A DNA stretch of 64,000 bases from Elephas maximus indicus (lineage: Eukaryota; Chordata; Mammalia; Proboscidea; Elephantidae): assembly GCF_024166365.1 (NCBI RefSeq), contig NW_026060237.1, forward strand, positions 2,232,001-2,296,000. Direction: 5' to 3'. The notes below the pieces were generated by a model. That model was not told the origin of the DNA, did not search any database, and saw nothing but the letters and a program-made list of their open reading frames with translations. Below are positions 47,075 through 58,260 of the stretch, piece by piece. The stretch's first letter is position 1, and each line of letters begins with the position of its first letter. Made by a program: the position numbers and the translations under genes.

Positions 47075-47566
47075 ATTTTTTTTTATCATACTTTAGATGA
47101 AGGTTTACAGAACAAACTAGCTTCTCCTTAAACACTTAGTACACATGTTCTTTTATGACATTGGCTAACACCCCCACGACTTGTCAACACGCTCCCTTCT
47201 CAACCTTGGGTTCCTGTCACGCCTGACTTCTATTCCCTGCCCCAGGGCTTGCGCTCCCCTTTAGTCTCATTTTGTTTTATGGCCCTGTCTAATCTTTGGC
47301 TGAAGGGTGAGCCTTAGGAGTGACTTCATCACTGAGCTGAAAAGGTGTCCAAGGGCCATACTCTCAGGGTTTCTCCCATCTCTGTCAGGCCAGCAAGTTT
47401 GGTGTTCTTTTTTGAGTTAGAAATTTGTTCTACATTTTTCTGCACTTCTTCCTGGACCCCTGTACTGTGATCCGTGTCAGAGCAGTCAATGGTGGTAGCT
47501 GGGCACCATCTAGTTTTACTGGACTCAGTCTGTTGGAGGTTGTGGTACATCCTCCTCCAGACTTAC
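47075..47566 (-). mobile_element. L1 3'UTR-only copy, minus orientation
   Basis: Closely related to 11,600-12,185. Starts 'tcatactttagatgaaggt' and includes 'cctgtctaatctttggctg'. It has no ORF2. Confidence 0.75.
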
Positions 47567-47569
47567 TTT

Positions 47570-49615
47570 TTTATATATATATAATTTCTATTGTGCTTTA
47601 AGTGAAAGTTTCCAAATCAAGTCAGTCTCTCACACAAAAACCCATATACACCTTGCTATAGACTCCCAATTACCCTCCCCTAATAAGACAGCTGCTCTCT
47701 CCCTCCACTCTGTGTTTTCATGTAAATTTCACTGGCTTCTAACCCCCTCCACCCTCTCATCTCCCTTCCATGTAGGAGGTGGCAGCATCGTCTCAAGTGT
47801 CCACCTGATCCAGGAAGCTCACTCCTTACCAACATCCCTCTCCGATCCACTGTCCAGTCCAATCCATGTCTGCAGAGTTGGTTTCAGAAATGGTTCCTGT
47901 CCTGGGCCAACAGAAGGTCTGGGGGCCACGACCCCCAGGGTAATTCTAGCCTCAGTCCGACCACTAAGTCTGGTCTTATGAGAATTTGGGGTCTGTGTCC
48001 CATTGCTCTCCTGCTCCCTCAGAGGTTCTCTGTTCGTTCCCTGTCAGGGCAGTCATTGGTTGTAGCTGGGCACCATCTAGTTCTTCTGGCCTCAGGATGA
48101 TGTAGTCACTGGTTTATGTGGCTGTTTCTGTCTCTTGGGCTCGTAATCACCTTGAGTCCTCAGTGTTCTTCATTCTCCTTTGATCCAGGTGGTTTGAGAC
48201 CTATTGATGCATCACAGATGCCTGCTTGCTCGCTTTGAAGACCCCAGACGCCACTCTTCAAAGTGGGAAGCAGAATGTTTTCTTAATAGATTTTATCATG
48301 CCAACTGACTTAGATGTCCCCTGAAACCATGGCCCACAGACCCCTGCCCCTGGTACGCTGGCCTTCGAAGCATTCAGTTTATTCAGAAAACTTCTTTGCT
48401 TTTGGTTTAGTCCAGTTTTGCTGCCCTCACCTGTATTGTGTGCTATCTTTCCCTTCACCTAAAGTAGTTCCTATCTACTATCTAATTAGTGAATGCCGCT
48501 GTCCCACCCTTCCTCTGTCCCCCATCTCGTAACCACAAAAGTATGTTTTCTTCTTGGTTTAAACAATTTCTCAAGTTCTTGTAATAGTGGTCTTATACAA
48601 TGTTTGTCCTTTTGCAACTGACTAATTTCACTCAGCATTAATGCCTTCCAGGTTCCTCCATGTGATGAAATGTTTCACAGATTCGTCACTGTTCTTTATT
48701 GATGCATAGTATTCCATTGTGTGAATAAACCCTAATTTATTTACCCATTCATCCATTGATGGGCACCTTGGTTACTTCCATCTTTTTGCTGTTGTAAACA
48801 GAGCTGCAGTAAACATGGGTGTGCATATATCTCTTTGTTTAAAGGCTCTTATTTCTCTAGGATATATTCCAAGGAGTGGGATTGGTGGATCGTATGGTAG
48901 TTCTATTTCCAGCTTTTTAAGGAAGCGCCAAATCGATTTCCAAAGTGGTTGTACCATTTGACATTCTCACCGGCAGTGCAGAAGTGTTCCAATCTCTCCG
49001 CAGCCTCTCCAACATTTATTATTTTGTGTTTTTTGGGGATTAATGCCAGCCTTGTTGGAGTGAGATGAAATCTCATTGTAATTTTGATCTGCATTTCTCT
49101 AACGGCTGATGATTGTGAACATTTCCTCATGTATGCGTTAGCTACCTGAATGTCTTCTTTAGTGAAGTATCTATTCATATCTTTTGCCCATTTTTAAATT
49201 GGGTTATTTGTCTTTTTGTAGTTGCATTTTTGCAGTAACCTGTAGATTTTAGAGATCAGACACTGATCAGAAATGTCATAGCTAAAAAGTTTTCCCAGTC
49301 TGTAGGTAGACATTTTACTCTTTTGGTGAAGTTCTTGGATGAGCTAAGGTGCGTAATTTTTAGGAGCTCCCAGGTGTCTAGTTTTTCTTCTGCATTCTTA
49401 ATAATCTTTTGTATACAGTTTATGCCATGTATTAGGGCTCCTAACATTGTCCCTATTTTTTCTTCAATGATCTTTATCCTTTTAGATTTTATATTTAGGT
49501 CTTTGATCCATTTTGAGTTAGCTTTTGTGCATGGAATGAGGTGTGGGTGTTGTTTCATTTTTTTGCAGATGGATATCCAGTTATACCTGCACCATTTGTT
49601 AAAAAGACTGTCCAA
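47570..49615 (-). mobile_element. L1, 5'-truncated: ORF2 C-terminus and 3'UTR
   Basis: The minus-strand start is at about 49,615 in ORF2 ('NKWCRYNWISICKKMKQ'). ORF2 blocks lie at 49,615-49,256, 49,178-48,903 and 48,957-48,772 ('YDPPIPLLGIYPREIRAFK'). The 3'UTR runs from about 48,600 to 47,570, ending near a (TA)n stretch. Frameshifts break the frame. Confidence 0.9.
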
Positions 49616-50278
49616 GACTGTCTTTCTTTTAAGAAACCAATATTATGACTTTACAAAACAAACTTGCCGGTTAAGAGTTGCTGCTATTGGTATATCCATT
49701 ATGGGTGTGGAAGAATTCTGCAAGGAAATAAAATATACTTTTATAAATTTTGCATATGATAATAATTATATTTTCCTTTTCATTTCAGATCAGTCAGGTA
49801 TAAATAACCTCACATTCACTGTGACTTGTGACTTGTCTTGTCAAGTCCTGTGCAAAGCGAGCCAAAACTCCTCTTAAGACTCTGAGCATACCGTTGTATT
49901 TGTGTCATGCTCTTTGGATTGCTGTCACCACTGACAGATATCAGCAATAGTCCATTTAACTTTAAAGATGTCGCATCAAAGAATGGAAAGAGAGTGCACA
50001 AGTTTTTAGGTATTTCAAGATGAAAAACACCCATGATGTTCTACGAAGGGCCTGCTGACAAACATCATAGGACAAACTAATGAAATTATTTCTCACTACC
50101 TTGTAAGCTTGATTCCTTTTGACTGTCTCAGACCTGAAGAACAAATTACATGGTCCAAATCAAATTTCTTTTCTACTTACTGATTTTTGAACATGAATTT
50201 TGTGTTAATGTCCAAACTCGAATGTAAATTTTATTTTATAAATTTTACTGGTTTCATAAATTTTATTTATGTTCAATT
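49616..50278. other. Unassigned sequence
   Basis: About 660 bp, AT-rich, not matching the LINE or SINE families around it. Open stretches of 60-72 codons on the minus strand have no recognisable content. Confidence 0.35.
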
Positions 50279-50280
50279 AT

Positions 50281-50535
50281 TTAAATGTATTGGCTATGGA
50301 CATGTTATCAGGAGGGATCAGTTCCTGGAGAAGCATTTCTTGCTTGGTAAAGTAGAGGGTCAGCAAAAAATTGGAAGATCCTCAACGACGTGGACTGACA
50401 CAGTGGCTACAACAATGGGCTCAAGTGTACAATGATTGTGAGGAGGGCAACAGGATTGGGCAGTGTTTCATTCTGTTGTACTTAAGGTCCCTATGAGTCA
50501 AACCTACTCTAAAGCACCTAACGACAATAGTGCTA
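50281..50535 (+). mobile_element. RTE 3' tail fragment
   Basis: 'ggacatgttatcaggaggg', 'cttggtaaagtagagggtc', 'caatgattgtgaggagggc' to 'agcacctaacgacaat'. Confidence 0.88.
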
Positions 50536-50544
50536 GAACTAATT

Positions 50545-52315
50545 TTTTTTTAAGTGCCATAATATGGATATACCACGTAAAATGAAACAGTAACAACTAA
50601 CTGGAGTGCAAAAAATGAAAACTTTTAGAAGATAAAGAGAAAAGGATTTGTGAATCCCTAAAGACAATTCCAGATTTAACTTCCTTTTTTAAACGTAATG
50701 AATGAGAAGAGACATCTTCCCTTGAACACTCGAGTTTAGTGGGTACAGATCATTGTACTAGCACCAATAGTTCTGAAATTACGAATAGCAATATGAGCAT
50801 AACAGAATTTGTTCCAAATTTTGCATCCATTCCTTGAGGTAATAAAAAGTTAATAATGGTGTAGAAAGTGAAATGACCTTAGCATCTGAAATTGTTGAAT
50901 CTGCAGACCTTGTAAATAACAGAAATGCAGATCCTACTTTGGGGAATAACTTTTCTTCTAATGATATAAATTATCAGATTGAAAGAAGGCCAAGTGATTG
51001 TCAGCATCACAATGGACCATTTGAAAATTCATGTCAAAATTTTCTGGATGGTAAACAAACAAAATTCTGTAGCCAGAAGATATTTATAGGGTGCAAAGCT
51101 AGTGGTGGAAATTATGAGAGAGAGCAGCTACCGTCTTCTCCATCAGTGGGCTTTGCATATTGTTTTGATTGACAACTATTTAGCCCTAAATCATTTAATT
51201 CTTGATTTGCTAAGGGTGGATTTAGGAACTAGCACAACTCAAATATGATCGATAAACGTGAAAGCAGATCAATTCACAGAGATTGTATGTTGTCGTATTT
51301 AAACTGAAGACATGGTTTTGGCTTAACATGTGAGCTAGAAACACAAATTAATGAAGACTGTCAATATTGGAAACTCATTGTGCAATGCATTATTGCTGTC
51401 ATTCTAACAATCACTGAACGTGGACTACAGTTCTGAGAAAGACATGAAGTGTTTGGGTTCCCACAAAATGGAAATTTTGGGGGTTTACTTGAACTTGTTG
51501 CTCAGTTTGATCCAATTTTAGCAGGTCACATCTCAAAATATGATAACACAGAAAAGCAACCCATCGTATGTCTACAAAAACGTGTGAGAAATTAATAAAG
51601 GTAAAAAGTGATAAAGTTTGATCAACTATTTTCAGCAAAATAAGAATAGCTCAATCTTTCAGTTTACCTGTAGATTCCACTCATGACCCTTCTCATACAG
51701 AGCTGCTAAGTATGGTTTTAAGATACAGATCTACAACAGATGGAAAACCCCCTTGAGTGATTTGTCACAATTACTAGCTTAAAAATTCATATCAGTGAAG
51801 GAGTTGCAAATCAAATACTTCACTATGTATGAGAAGCTTACAAAATCACCTTTTCTAAGTGCAGAGGCCAGTCATATGACAATGCTGCCAGTATGTCAGG
51901 ATGTTACAAAGACATGCAACAGAAAGTTTTAGAACATAATGAATATGCCATTTTCATGCCACATGCTGTTCATTCACTTAATCTTGTAGGACATAGCTCA
52001 GCAGATTGTTGTCCAGGAACAGTTGAGTTTTTTCTACTGTTCAGTTACTGTACACATTTTTTGCCACCTCTACTCACCAAAGGGCAGTTTTTTAAATGTA
52101 TTTAGGCAATGGCTGAGGATTAAAAAGTCTTTCTAATACATGTAAGAACGTGCATATTGTAGCAAAGAGCGCAATTTTGAAATCCTACCCTAAAAATCTA
52201 GATGCCTTAGAAAGTATTGCTGAAGACCAGACAGAAAAAGAGAAGGTGAAAACACTGTCAACAAAATGCAAACACTGGAGTATGTATTTATGGTGGTTAT
52301 GTAGGGTAATATATT
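50545..52315 (+). pseudogene. Degenerate hAT-type (ZMYM1-like) transposase-derived sequence
   Basis: Many vertebrate hAT-derived proteins (ZMYM1-like, THAP12-like) share a TTF-type zinc finger, then an RNase H-fold core. Here an N-terminal 'REKRICESLKTIPDLTSFF' lies near 50,638-50,695. A TTF-finger-like block lies in 50,873-51,172 ('CQNFLDGKQTKF', 'NYEREQLPSSPSVGFAYCF'). A core block around 51,430-51,545 reads 'GFPQNGNFGGLLELVAQFDP'. A block at 51,893-52,105 reads 'MSGCYKDMQQKVLEHNEYAI' followed by 'HAVHSLNLVGHSSADCC', the H-x-L-N-L signature. Stops and frameshifts separate the blocks. No introns are seen, so it may be a retrocopy or an old transposon copy; I could not tell which. Confidence 0.75.
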
Positions 52316-52317
52316 GA

Positions 52318-52468
52318 AATACCATGGCTTGTGTCAGGTGCACCTTAGTGCTCAAAGTGACATCTTTGCTTTTTAACACTTTAAAGAGATCTTTTGCAAC
52401 AGATTTACCCAATGCAGTGCATCATTTGATCATTTGATATCTGGACTGCTGCTTCCATGGGTGTTGAT
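52318..52468 (-). mobile_element. RTE internal fragment, minus orientation
   Basis: Reverse complement of the RTE C-terminal region: 'gtgtcaggtgcaccttagt', 'aagtgacatctttgctttt', 'cttccatgggtgttgatgg'. Confidence 0.85.
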
Positions 52469-52469
52469 G

Positions 52470-52979
52470 GTGGTGCTCCCCCAAAATATGTGTCAACTTG
52501 GCTAGGCCATGGTTCCCAGTATTATGAGATTGTCCACCATTTTGTCATCTGGTGTGATCCTCCCATGTATTGTAAATCCTACCTCTATGATGTTAACGAG
52601 GCAGGATTAGAGACAGTTACAATAATGAGGCTGGACTCAATCTACAAGATGAGGTTGTGTCTTGAGTCAATCCTCTTTGAGATATAAAAGAGAGAAGAGA
52701 GCAGACAGACAGGGGTACCTCTTACCAGGAAGAAAGCAGAGCTGGGAGCAGAGTGCATCCTCTGAACCTGGGGTTCCTGTGATAAGAAGCTCCTAGACCA
52801 GGAGAAGATTGATGAGAAGAACCTTCCCCCAGAGCCTACAGAGAGAAAAAAACCTTCCCTGGAGCTGATGTCCTGAATTTGAACTTATACTGTACCAGAC
52901 TGTGAGAGAATAAACTTCTCTTTGTTAAAGCCATCTTCTTGTAGTATTTCTCTTATAGCAGCACTAGATAACTAAGGTA
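52470..52979 (+). mobile_element. Solitary LTR, ERVL/MaLR-like
   Basis: Begins near 'tgtgtcaacttggctaggc', has a TATA-like 'gagatataaaagagag' at about 52,678 and a poly(A) signal in 'gagaataaacttctctttg' at about 52,907. It ends 'agcagcactagataactaa', a typical mammalian MaLR end. No internal viral sequence is adjacent. Confidence 0.7.
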
Positions 52980-52984
52980 ACCTC

Positions 52985-53720
52985 TAAAAACAAAAACCAA
53001 ACCAGTTGCCCTGGAGTTGAGCCTGATTCATGGTGACCCCATGTGTGTCAGAGTAGGACTGGGCTCTGTAGGGTTTTCAGTGGCTGATTTTTCAGAAGTA
53101 GATTACCAGTCCTTTTTTCTAGGTTCCTCTGGGTGGACTCACATCTCCAACCTTTGGCTTATCATCTGACTTCCTTAGCTGTTTTAACCATCCAGGGACT
53201 CCATAGCCATCAGGAATAAAAAAAAAAAAATCAAAACTCATTGCTTTCCAGTGGATTCTGACTCATGGCTCCCCCATGTGTGTCAGAGTAGAACTGTGCT
53301 CCATAGAGTTTTCAACGGTTGTTTTTTCAGAAGTAGATCACCCAGCCGTTATTTCACAGCACCTCTGAGTAGGCTTGAATTTCCCACTTTTGTGTTACCA
53401 GCTGGATGCTTAACCCTTTGCTCTGACCAAGGACTCCATTTCATGCCACTAAGTGGATGGTCATTTGTTATGACAGCAGTAGAGAATGATAATACCCAGC
53501 GTGCACAGTTGATGAAGCCCTTCTTATTGGTAGTTGCCATCGGATCGAGCCGAATCATGGCGAAGAACTGGCCTCCAGAGGGTTTTCAATGCCTGCAAAC
53601 TTTTAGAGGCAGATTGCCAGGTCTGTCTTCCAAGGCACCTCTGGGTTAGTTTGAACCACCAATCTTTTGACCAGTAGTGAAGAATTTAACTGTTCACACC
53701 ACCCACGGTCTCCTTTGAAG
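52985..53720 (-). repeat. Three AfroSINE copies in tandem, minus orientation
   Basis: Copies at about 52,985-53,202, 53,222-53,440 and 53,522-53,718, all of the subtype with a 'gttttcaatggctgattttt'-like centre and a 'ccagggactcc'-like head. They differ enough to be separate insertions, not one recent tandem duplication. Confidence 0.85.
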
Positions 53721-54310
53721 CCCTTGAAGTAACGAATTAATTGGTAAACTATTGAGGGAACTGAGATTCTCTTCTTTCACTGCTGGAAATGTCAATATTT
53801 CCTCCTGAAACTTTAAGCAGATAGGAAGGTTACAAAAGTCAATTTAGAGACTCAACCTGGACTTATTTCAAATGGTTTTTATTGCCATTGTAAGCAACTC
53901 TTCTGGATAAAATACTACTTTTGTCAAAGACCCAACTCAAAACCAGCCAGGGTGATTTCTGAGTTCAATTTCCAGACCTAATTTACCCACAGAGCCTTCA
54001 TCTTAGAGCATGTTGTAAATCTCCTCATCCTCAAAGGTCCGAGACTCTAGTGGAAGTTCTTTGTGCTTACCATTGCTATTGTAACTCACAGTATCACTTA
54101 CAGAAAATTATCTCTACCTCTACAGACTGGTGGGTTGATTTTTACTCCCCTCTGGGGCTGCCTTGTGCTTCTCTCAGCCAGTCCTCTTCTGCCTGCTTAG
54201 GCTCAGCCAGCTAACACCCCATCAATATTTCAATTTCATTGTGTTTTTCTGCTTTTGTTGTCAACAGAATCCTTCACCCCAAAGAAACACGCTCAACCTT
54301 TGGTTCACTG
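53721..54310 (-). other. Unique sequence with a possible terminal exon and poly(A) signal
   Basis: A minus-strand exon-like block lies at 54,096-54,003: acceptor-like 'ttttctgtaag', then 'SDTVSYNSNGKHKELPLESR' continuing 'TFEDEEIYNML' and TAA. An AATAAA signal follows 120 bp after the stop (53,878-53,883 on the plus strand). The peptide looks like a hydrophilic tail with a tyrosine motif (EEIYNML). I do not recognise the gene and see no upstream exon within the window. Chance is a real possibility. Confidence 0.3.
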
Positions 54311-54765
54311 CTAAGCTGTTGTTATTGGGTGCTTTGGAGTTGATTCCAACTCACATGAACCCCATGTGACAGAATACAACTGCCCTGTAGGGCTTCCTAG
54401 GCTGTCATCTTTCCTTTGGATATGTTATCAGGAGAGGCCAGTGTCCGGAGAAGGACATGTTTGGTAAGGTAGAGGGTCCGTGAAAGAGAGGGAGGCCCTC
54501 AGTGAGATGGACTGACACAGTGTCTGCAACAAAGTGGTCAAGCATAACAACGATTGTGAGGATGGTGCAGGACCGGCAGTGTTTCTTTCTGTTGCACATA
54601 GGTTCACTATGAGTTGGAAGTGCCTCGACTGTACCGAAAGACAAGCATCTTCACAGGAGCAGGTTGCCAGGCCTTTCTCCCTTAGAGCCACAGGGTGAGT
54701 TTGAACCAGCAACCTTTTTGTTAGCAGCCAAGTGCTTAATCATTATGCCACCAGAAGTCCTTCAT
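54311..54765 (-). mobile_element. AfroSINE subtype split by an RTE insertion
   Basis: SINE halves at 54,311-54,411 ('gttgttattgggtgctttg', 'tagggcttcctaggctgtc') and 54,646-54,765 ('caggagcaggttgccaggc', 'gttagcagccaagtgctta') flank an RTE 3' fragment. Confidence 0.85.
54412..54645 (+). mobile_element. RTE 3' fragment inserted in a SINE
   Basis: 'ggatatgttatcaggagag', 'taaggtagagggtccgtga', 'acaacgattgtgaggatgg' to 'gcctcgactgtaccgaa'. 'catctt' lies on both sides (54,406-54,411 and 54,646-54,651), a probable short target duplication. Confidence 0.85.
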
Positions 54766-54769
54766 TGCT

Positions 54770-54942
54770 AACCAAAAAGTAACCAAACCCATTGCAATGC
54801 ATTCGATTCCGACTCATAGTGACCCTAAGGAATAGAGTAGAAGTGCTCCACAGGGTTTCTATGGATCATGTGGTGGATTCAAACTGCCAACTTTTGGTTA
54901 GCAGGCACAGCTCTTAACCACTGCGCCACCAGTGTTTCCAAG
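54770..54942 (-). mobile_element. AfroSINE, minus orientation
   Basis: 'aaacccattgcaatgcatt', 'ctcatagtgaccctaagga', 'caacttttggttagcaggc', 'ttaaccactgcgccaccag'. Confidence 0.93.
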
Positions 54943-55392
54943 CATAATAATTATGTAAGCTTTTCACTGCCGATATTCAACAGCATGATTTATCATCATT
55001 CTGCTATTTAATTTATATTAATAATTCTTCATGCTATAAATGTTGACTCAGCACCTACCATATTCTGGGATGCACTAGAAGACTGTATAGAAATAAAGAG
55101 GAAGGTGTAACAGTCTAGTAGGGGAGTTAGGCTTTCAAAAGGTACAGTGCATGCTACCTGGAATACAGATGTGCCATCCACAATGCTGCTAAATCATCTG
55201 GGGACGGTCAGAAAGGTGTCCTGGAAGGGGGAGTGTGTAATGGGTATAGACGAGAAAACAGGAGGTTCCCAAGAACTTGCCAAGGGGAAAAACAAAACCT
55301 CTCAGAGAGAATAACAAAGGAAATGCTGGAAGGTTCGTCAATAGGTAGTGGAGTTTGAGGAATGATATGTGTAGAGAACAGTCCACTACCCA
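54943..55392. other. Unassigned sequence
   Basis: No recognised repeat. A minus-strand open stretch of 118 codons (55,545-55,189) overlaps an RTE derivative and lacks any known motif, so it is not called. Confidence 0.35.
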
Positions 55393-55394
55393 TC

Positions 55395-55695
55395 TGTCAG
55401 TCTGTCCTACTGTAGTGGCTTGGGTGTTACTGAGATGCTGGAAGCTATGCCACCAGTATTTCAAATATCTGCAGGGCCACCTATGGTGGATAGATTTTGG
55501 CAGAACTTCCAGACTAAGACAGACTAGGAAGAAAGGCCTGGCCATCTACTTCCAAAAACTAGCCAGTGAAAACCAAATAGATTAGCACAGAACACGGTCT
55601 AATTTGCTTGCCTTGGACATGTCATCAGGAGGGGTCAATTGTTGGAGAAGGACATCATGTTTGGTGAAGTAGAGGGCCAGCAAGGGCAGGGGAGA
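55395..55695 (+). mobile_element. Short RTE derivative: 5'UTR fused to 3' part
   Basis: The 5'UTR block ('gatgctggaagctatgcca', 'ctatggtggatagattttg', 'agccagtgaaaaccaaata') is followed directly by C-terminal RTE sequence ('ttggacatgtcatcaggag', 'gtgaagtagagggccagca'). The coding body between them is missing. Confidence 0.78.
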
Positions 55696-55697
55696 CT

Positions 55698-55982
55698 ACA
55701 TTTTGTTTATCCATTCATCTGTTGATGAACATGTAGGTGGTTTCCATCTTTTGACTATTATGAAAAGCACTTTAATGAACACTGGTGTACAGGGTTCTGT
55801 TTGCATTCCTGTTTTTGCTTCTTCTGGATGCATACCTAGGACCAGGTTTGCTGGATCTCAGGGTCATCATATGTTTAACTTTTTGAGGCCACGGTCAAAA
55901 CTGTTCTGCACAGCAGCTGTAGTATTTTATACTCCCGCCAGCAATGGAGGAAGGCATGTTTGCTTTAGAATCTGCTAGAGTC
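55698..55982 (-). mobile_element. Ancient L1 ORF2 C-terminal fragment
   Basis: 'tttatccattcatctgttg', 'atgcatacctaggaccagg' and 'actcccgccagcaatgg' are minus-strand ORF2 end phrases of old L1s. Highly diverged. Confidence 0.75.
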
Positions 55983-56678
55983 ATCTACACAGAGAAAGCA
56001 AGATTCAAAGACTTTGAAAATGTTTGACCAGTAAGGAAACTTATATGTAAGTCTGGAGTGTGTGTGTGTGTGTGTGGTGTGTGAGTGTGTGTGCGTATAG
56101 AGAGGGAGAGAGAGACAGAGACAGAGGAAAGAGACAGAGGCTGGGTTGTATTCATGGTAGAAAAATTAAAAATGATTGGCGGGGTCATTTCAATTCTAAG
56201 TGAGCAAATTCAATTTCCTGTAGAAAAATTCTACAGCCAAAATGAAGAAAAGCATATAACCTGCTGCAAATGTGTTTGGAGAGACTTTCCATTATCACAG
56301 GGTTTGCAGTTACAGGCCGTGTTCCTGAAAGGTGAAATAAAAATGTTGCCATTAGGAATGGCACATCTACGAGACTTTTTATGAAAAGAGGAAAATAAAT
56401 TGTTGTAAAAAAAAAAGAGAGAGAGACAGTTCTCGTACAAACTTAAATATAAACGTGGCCCCCACCTTCCTCGCCACCCAAGAGGGCTGCTGGTTCACTG
56501 TATTCCTGTGGTTGAACGTTCTCTCACCTTCTCTTCCCACCTTGCTCAGAAGAACAATGATCAGAACAGACCCTACATTCTCAAGACACCTTTATCAATG
56601 CAATTCTTTGTTTCTAAAGAAATTTTTTGGTCAAATAACAACAGAATTATGTTAATTTTTTATATACAAGTTTGCATT
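55983..56678. other. Unassigned sequence with a (TG)n/(GA)n microsatellite
   Basis: (TG)n at about 56,058-56,095 continues into (GA)-rich repeat at 56,098-56,140. The rest shows no gene or recognised repeat. Confidence 0.6.
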
Positions 56679-56679
56679 A

Positions 56680-56872
56680 AAGTTTCAAAGTTTTCTGCTG
56701 GCACAACCTAAAGGTTTGTGGTTCAAGCCCACCCAGCACTGCTGTAGAAGAAAGGCCTGGGCACTCTGCTTCCAAGAAGATTACAGCCAAGAAAACACTG
56801 TGGGGCAGCTCTACTCTGCAACACATGGGGTTGCCAAGAGTCAGAATCAACTGGCAACTATTTTTGTTTTTG
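56680..56872 (+). mobile_element. AfroSINE subtype, plus orientation
   Basis: 'aggtttgtggttcaagccc', 'ctgggcactctgcttccaa', 'attacagccaagaaaacac' and 'agagtcagaatcaactggc', ending in a T-rich tail. Confidence 0.85.
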
Positions 56873-56899
56873 TTTTTTTAGGTGACATAGGTGGAGTTC

Positions 56900-57162
56900 C
56901 TGGGTGATACAAAAGGGTATACATTTGTATGTATGTATATTATATGTACATGTATATATGTACACAAATATGTATCAGGAGCCCTGGTGGCACAGTGGTT
57001 AAAGCACTCAACTGCTATCTGAAAGGTCAGCAGTTTGAAAGCACCAGCAGCTCCCTGGGAGAAAGGTGTGGCCGTCTGCTTCCGTAAAGATTTACAACCT
57101 TGGAAACCCTCTGAAGTCACTATGAGTTAGAATCGATTCAACAGCAGTGTTTTTTTTTCTTT
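56900..57162 (+). mobile_element. AfroSINE subtype preceded by a (TATG)n microsatellite
   Basis: A TATG/TATA-rich tract (56,918-56,972) is followed by a nearly complete SINE: 'ggagccctggtggcacagt', 'ggtcagcagtttgaaagca', 'gtctgcttccgtaaagatt', 'ctatgagttagaatcgatt'. Confidence 0.92.
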
Positions 57163-57164
57163 TT

Positions 57165-57495
57165 TGTATATGTATGTATACATAAAAATCAATTTATGTA
57201 TATGTATGTATGTGTTGTCGTTAGGTGCCATTGAGTCAGTTCGAACTCATAGCGGCCCTGTAGGACAGAGTAGAATTGCCCCATAGGGCTTCCAAGGAGT
57301 AGCTGGTGGATGTGAACCACCCACCTTTAGGTTAGCAGCTGAGTGCTTAACCATGGCCCCACCCAGGGCTCCATGTATATGGATATGAATTTGCTTGGCT
57401 CCTAACCAAAAGGTGTGCACTTCAAATCCACTGGCCACTCCTTGGAAGCCCTATGGGGCAGTTCTGCTCTGTCTTACGAGTGAGAATTGACTCAG
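57165..57495. mobile_element. Two AfroSINEs in opposite orientation
   Basis: Minus copy at 57,210-57,375 ('gttgtcgttaggtgccatt', 'ggttagcagctgagtgctt'), plus copy at 57,388-57,495 ('gctcctaaccaaaaggtgt', 'ctccttggaagccctatgg'). Together they could fold as an imperfect inverted repeat. Confidence 0.88.
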
Positions 57496-57748
57496 ATTAA
57501 ACCTCAGTATCCACATATTTGAATCAAAGGCTTTCAGGGTATTTGAAATATCTTCCTAAAGCAAGGCTTTCCAGGAAATACGTGGGGGGAAACCTGTTCT
57601 AATTGACCTAATTATCACTTAACCCTGAATACCTGGCTTTCAGGCTCGCTGTCTGTAAAATGAGTCTGTTTCCGGGGTGTTGACCTGGTGTTTGAAACTC
57701 CAGTCCTAAATCTGAGTGTACGTATTCATGTATGGATGGATGGATGTA
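57496..57748. other. Unassigned sequence
   Basis: No gene or recognised repeat; a short ATGG repeat at 57,731-57,745. Confidence 0.35.
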
Positions 57749-57749
57749 T

Positions 57750-58260
57750 ACGAGGAGCTCTGGTGATGCAGTGGTTAAAGCACTGGACTGCTAACTGAAA
57801 AGTCAGTACGAAACCACCAGCTGCTCAGCTGAAGAAAGACTACAGCCTTGGAAACCCTGTAGGGAAGTTCTACTCTGTCCTGCAGGGACATTATAAATTG
57901 GAATCAACTTGACAGCAGCGCATTGTGTTTTTTTTTTTTTTTTGGAGGTATATATATATACACACACACAGAGAGATATATATTTATTTATATACGGAAA
58001 TATTGTGTAGAAATAAATCTATGTGTATACATGTAAACTTCTCTGTGTGTGTGTGTACATACAAACAAACAAAAAAAGCCAAACCCATTGCTATTGAGTC
58101 AATTCTCACTCATAAGACAGAGCAGAACTGCCCCATAGGGCTTCCAAGGAGTGGCCAGTGGATTCGAAGTGCAGACCTTTTGGTTAGGAGCCAAGCATAC
58201 ACATATGCATATGTACGGAGCCCTGGGTGGGGCCGTGGTTAAGCATTCAGCTGCTAACAA
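57750..58260. repeat. AfroSINE cluster with TA/CA microsatellites
   Basis: Plus SINE at 57,752-57,930 ('gagctctggtgatgcagtg', tail with a T-run). TA/CA microsatellites at 57,945-58,062. Minus SINE at 58,065-58,192 ('aaacccattgctattgagt', 'accttttggttaggagcca'). SINE head only at 58,215-58,258 ('ggagccctgggtggggccg'), cut by the RTE that follows. Confidence 0.85.

Noticed and set aside
52470..52979. Possible intact endogenous retrovirus
   Set aside because: Only a solitary LTR is visible; no adjacent gag, pol or env sequence.
56978..57050. tRNA gene
   Set aside because: The AfroSINE head may resemble a tRNA-derived promoter, but no complete tRNA cloverleaf could be traced; it is part of the SINE.
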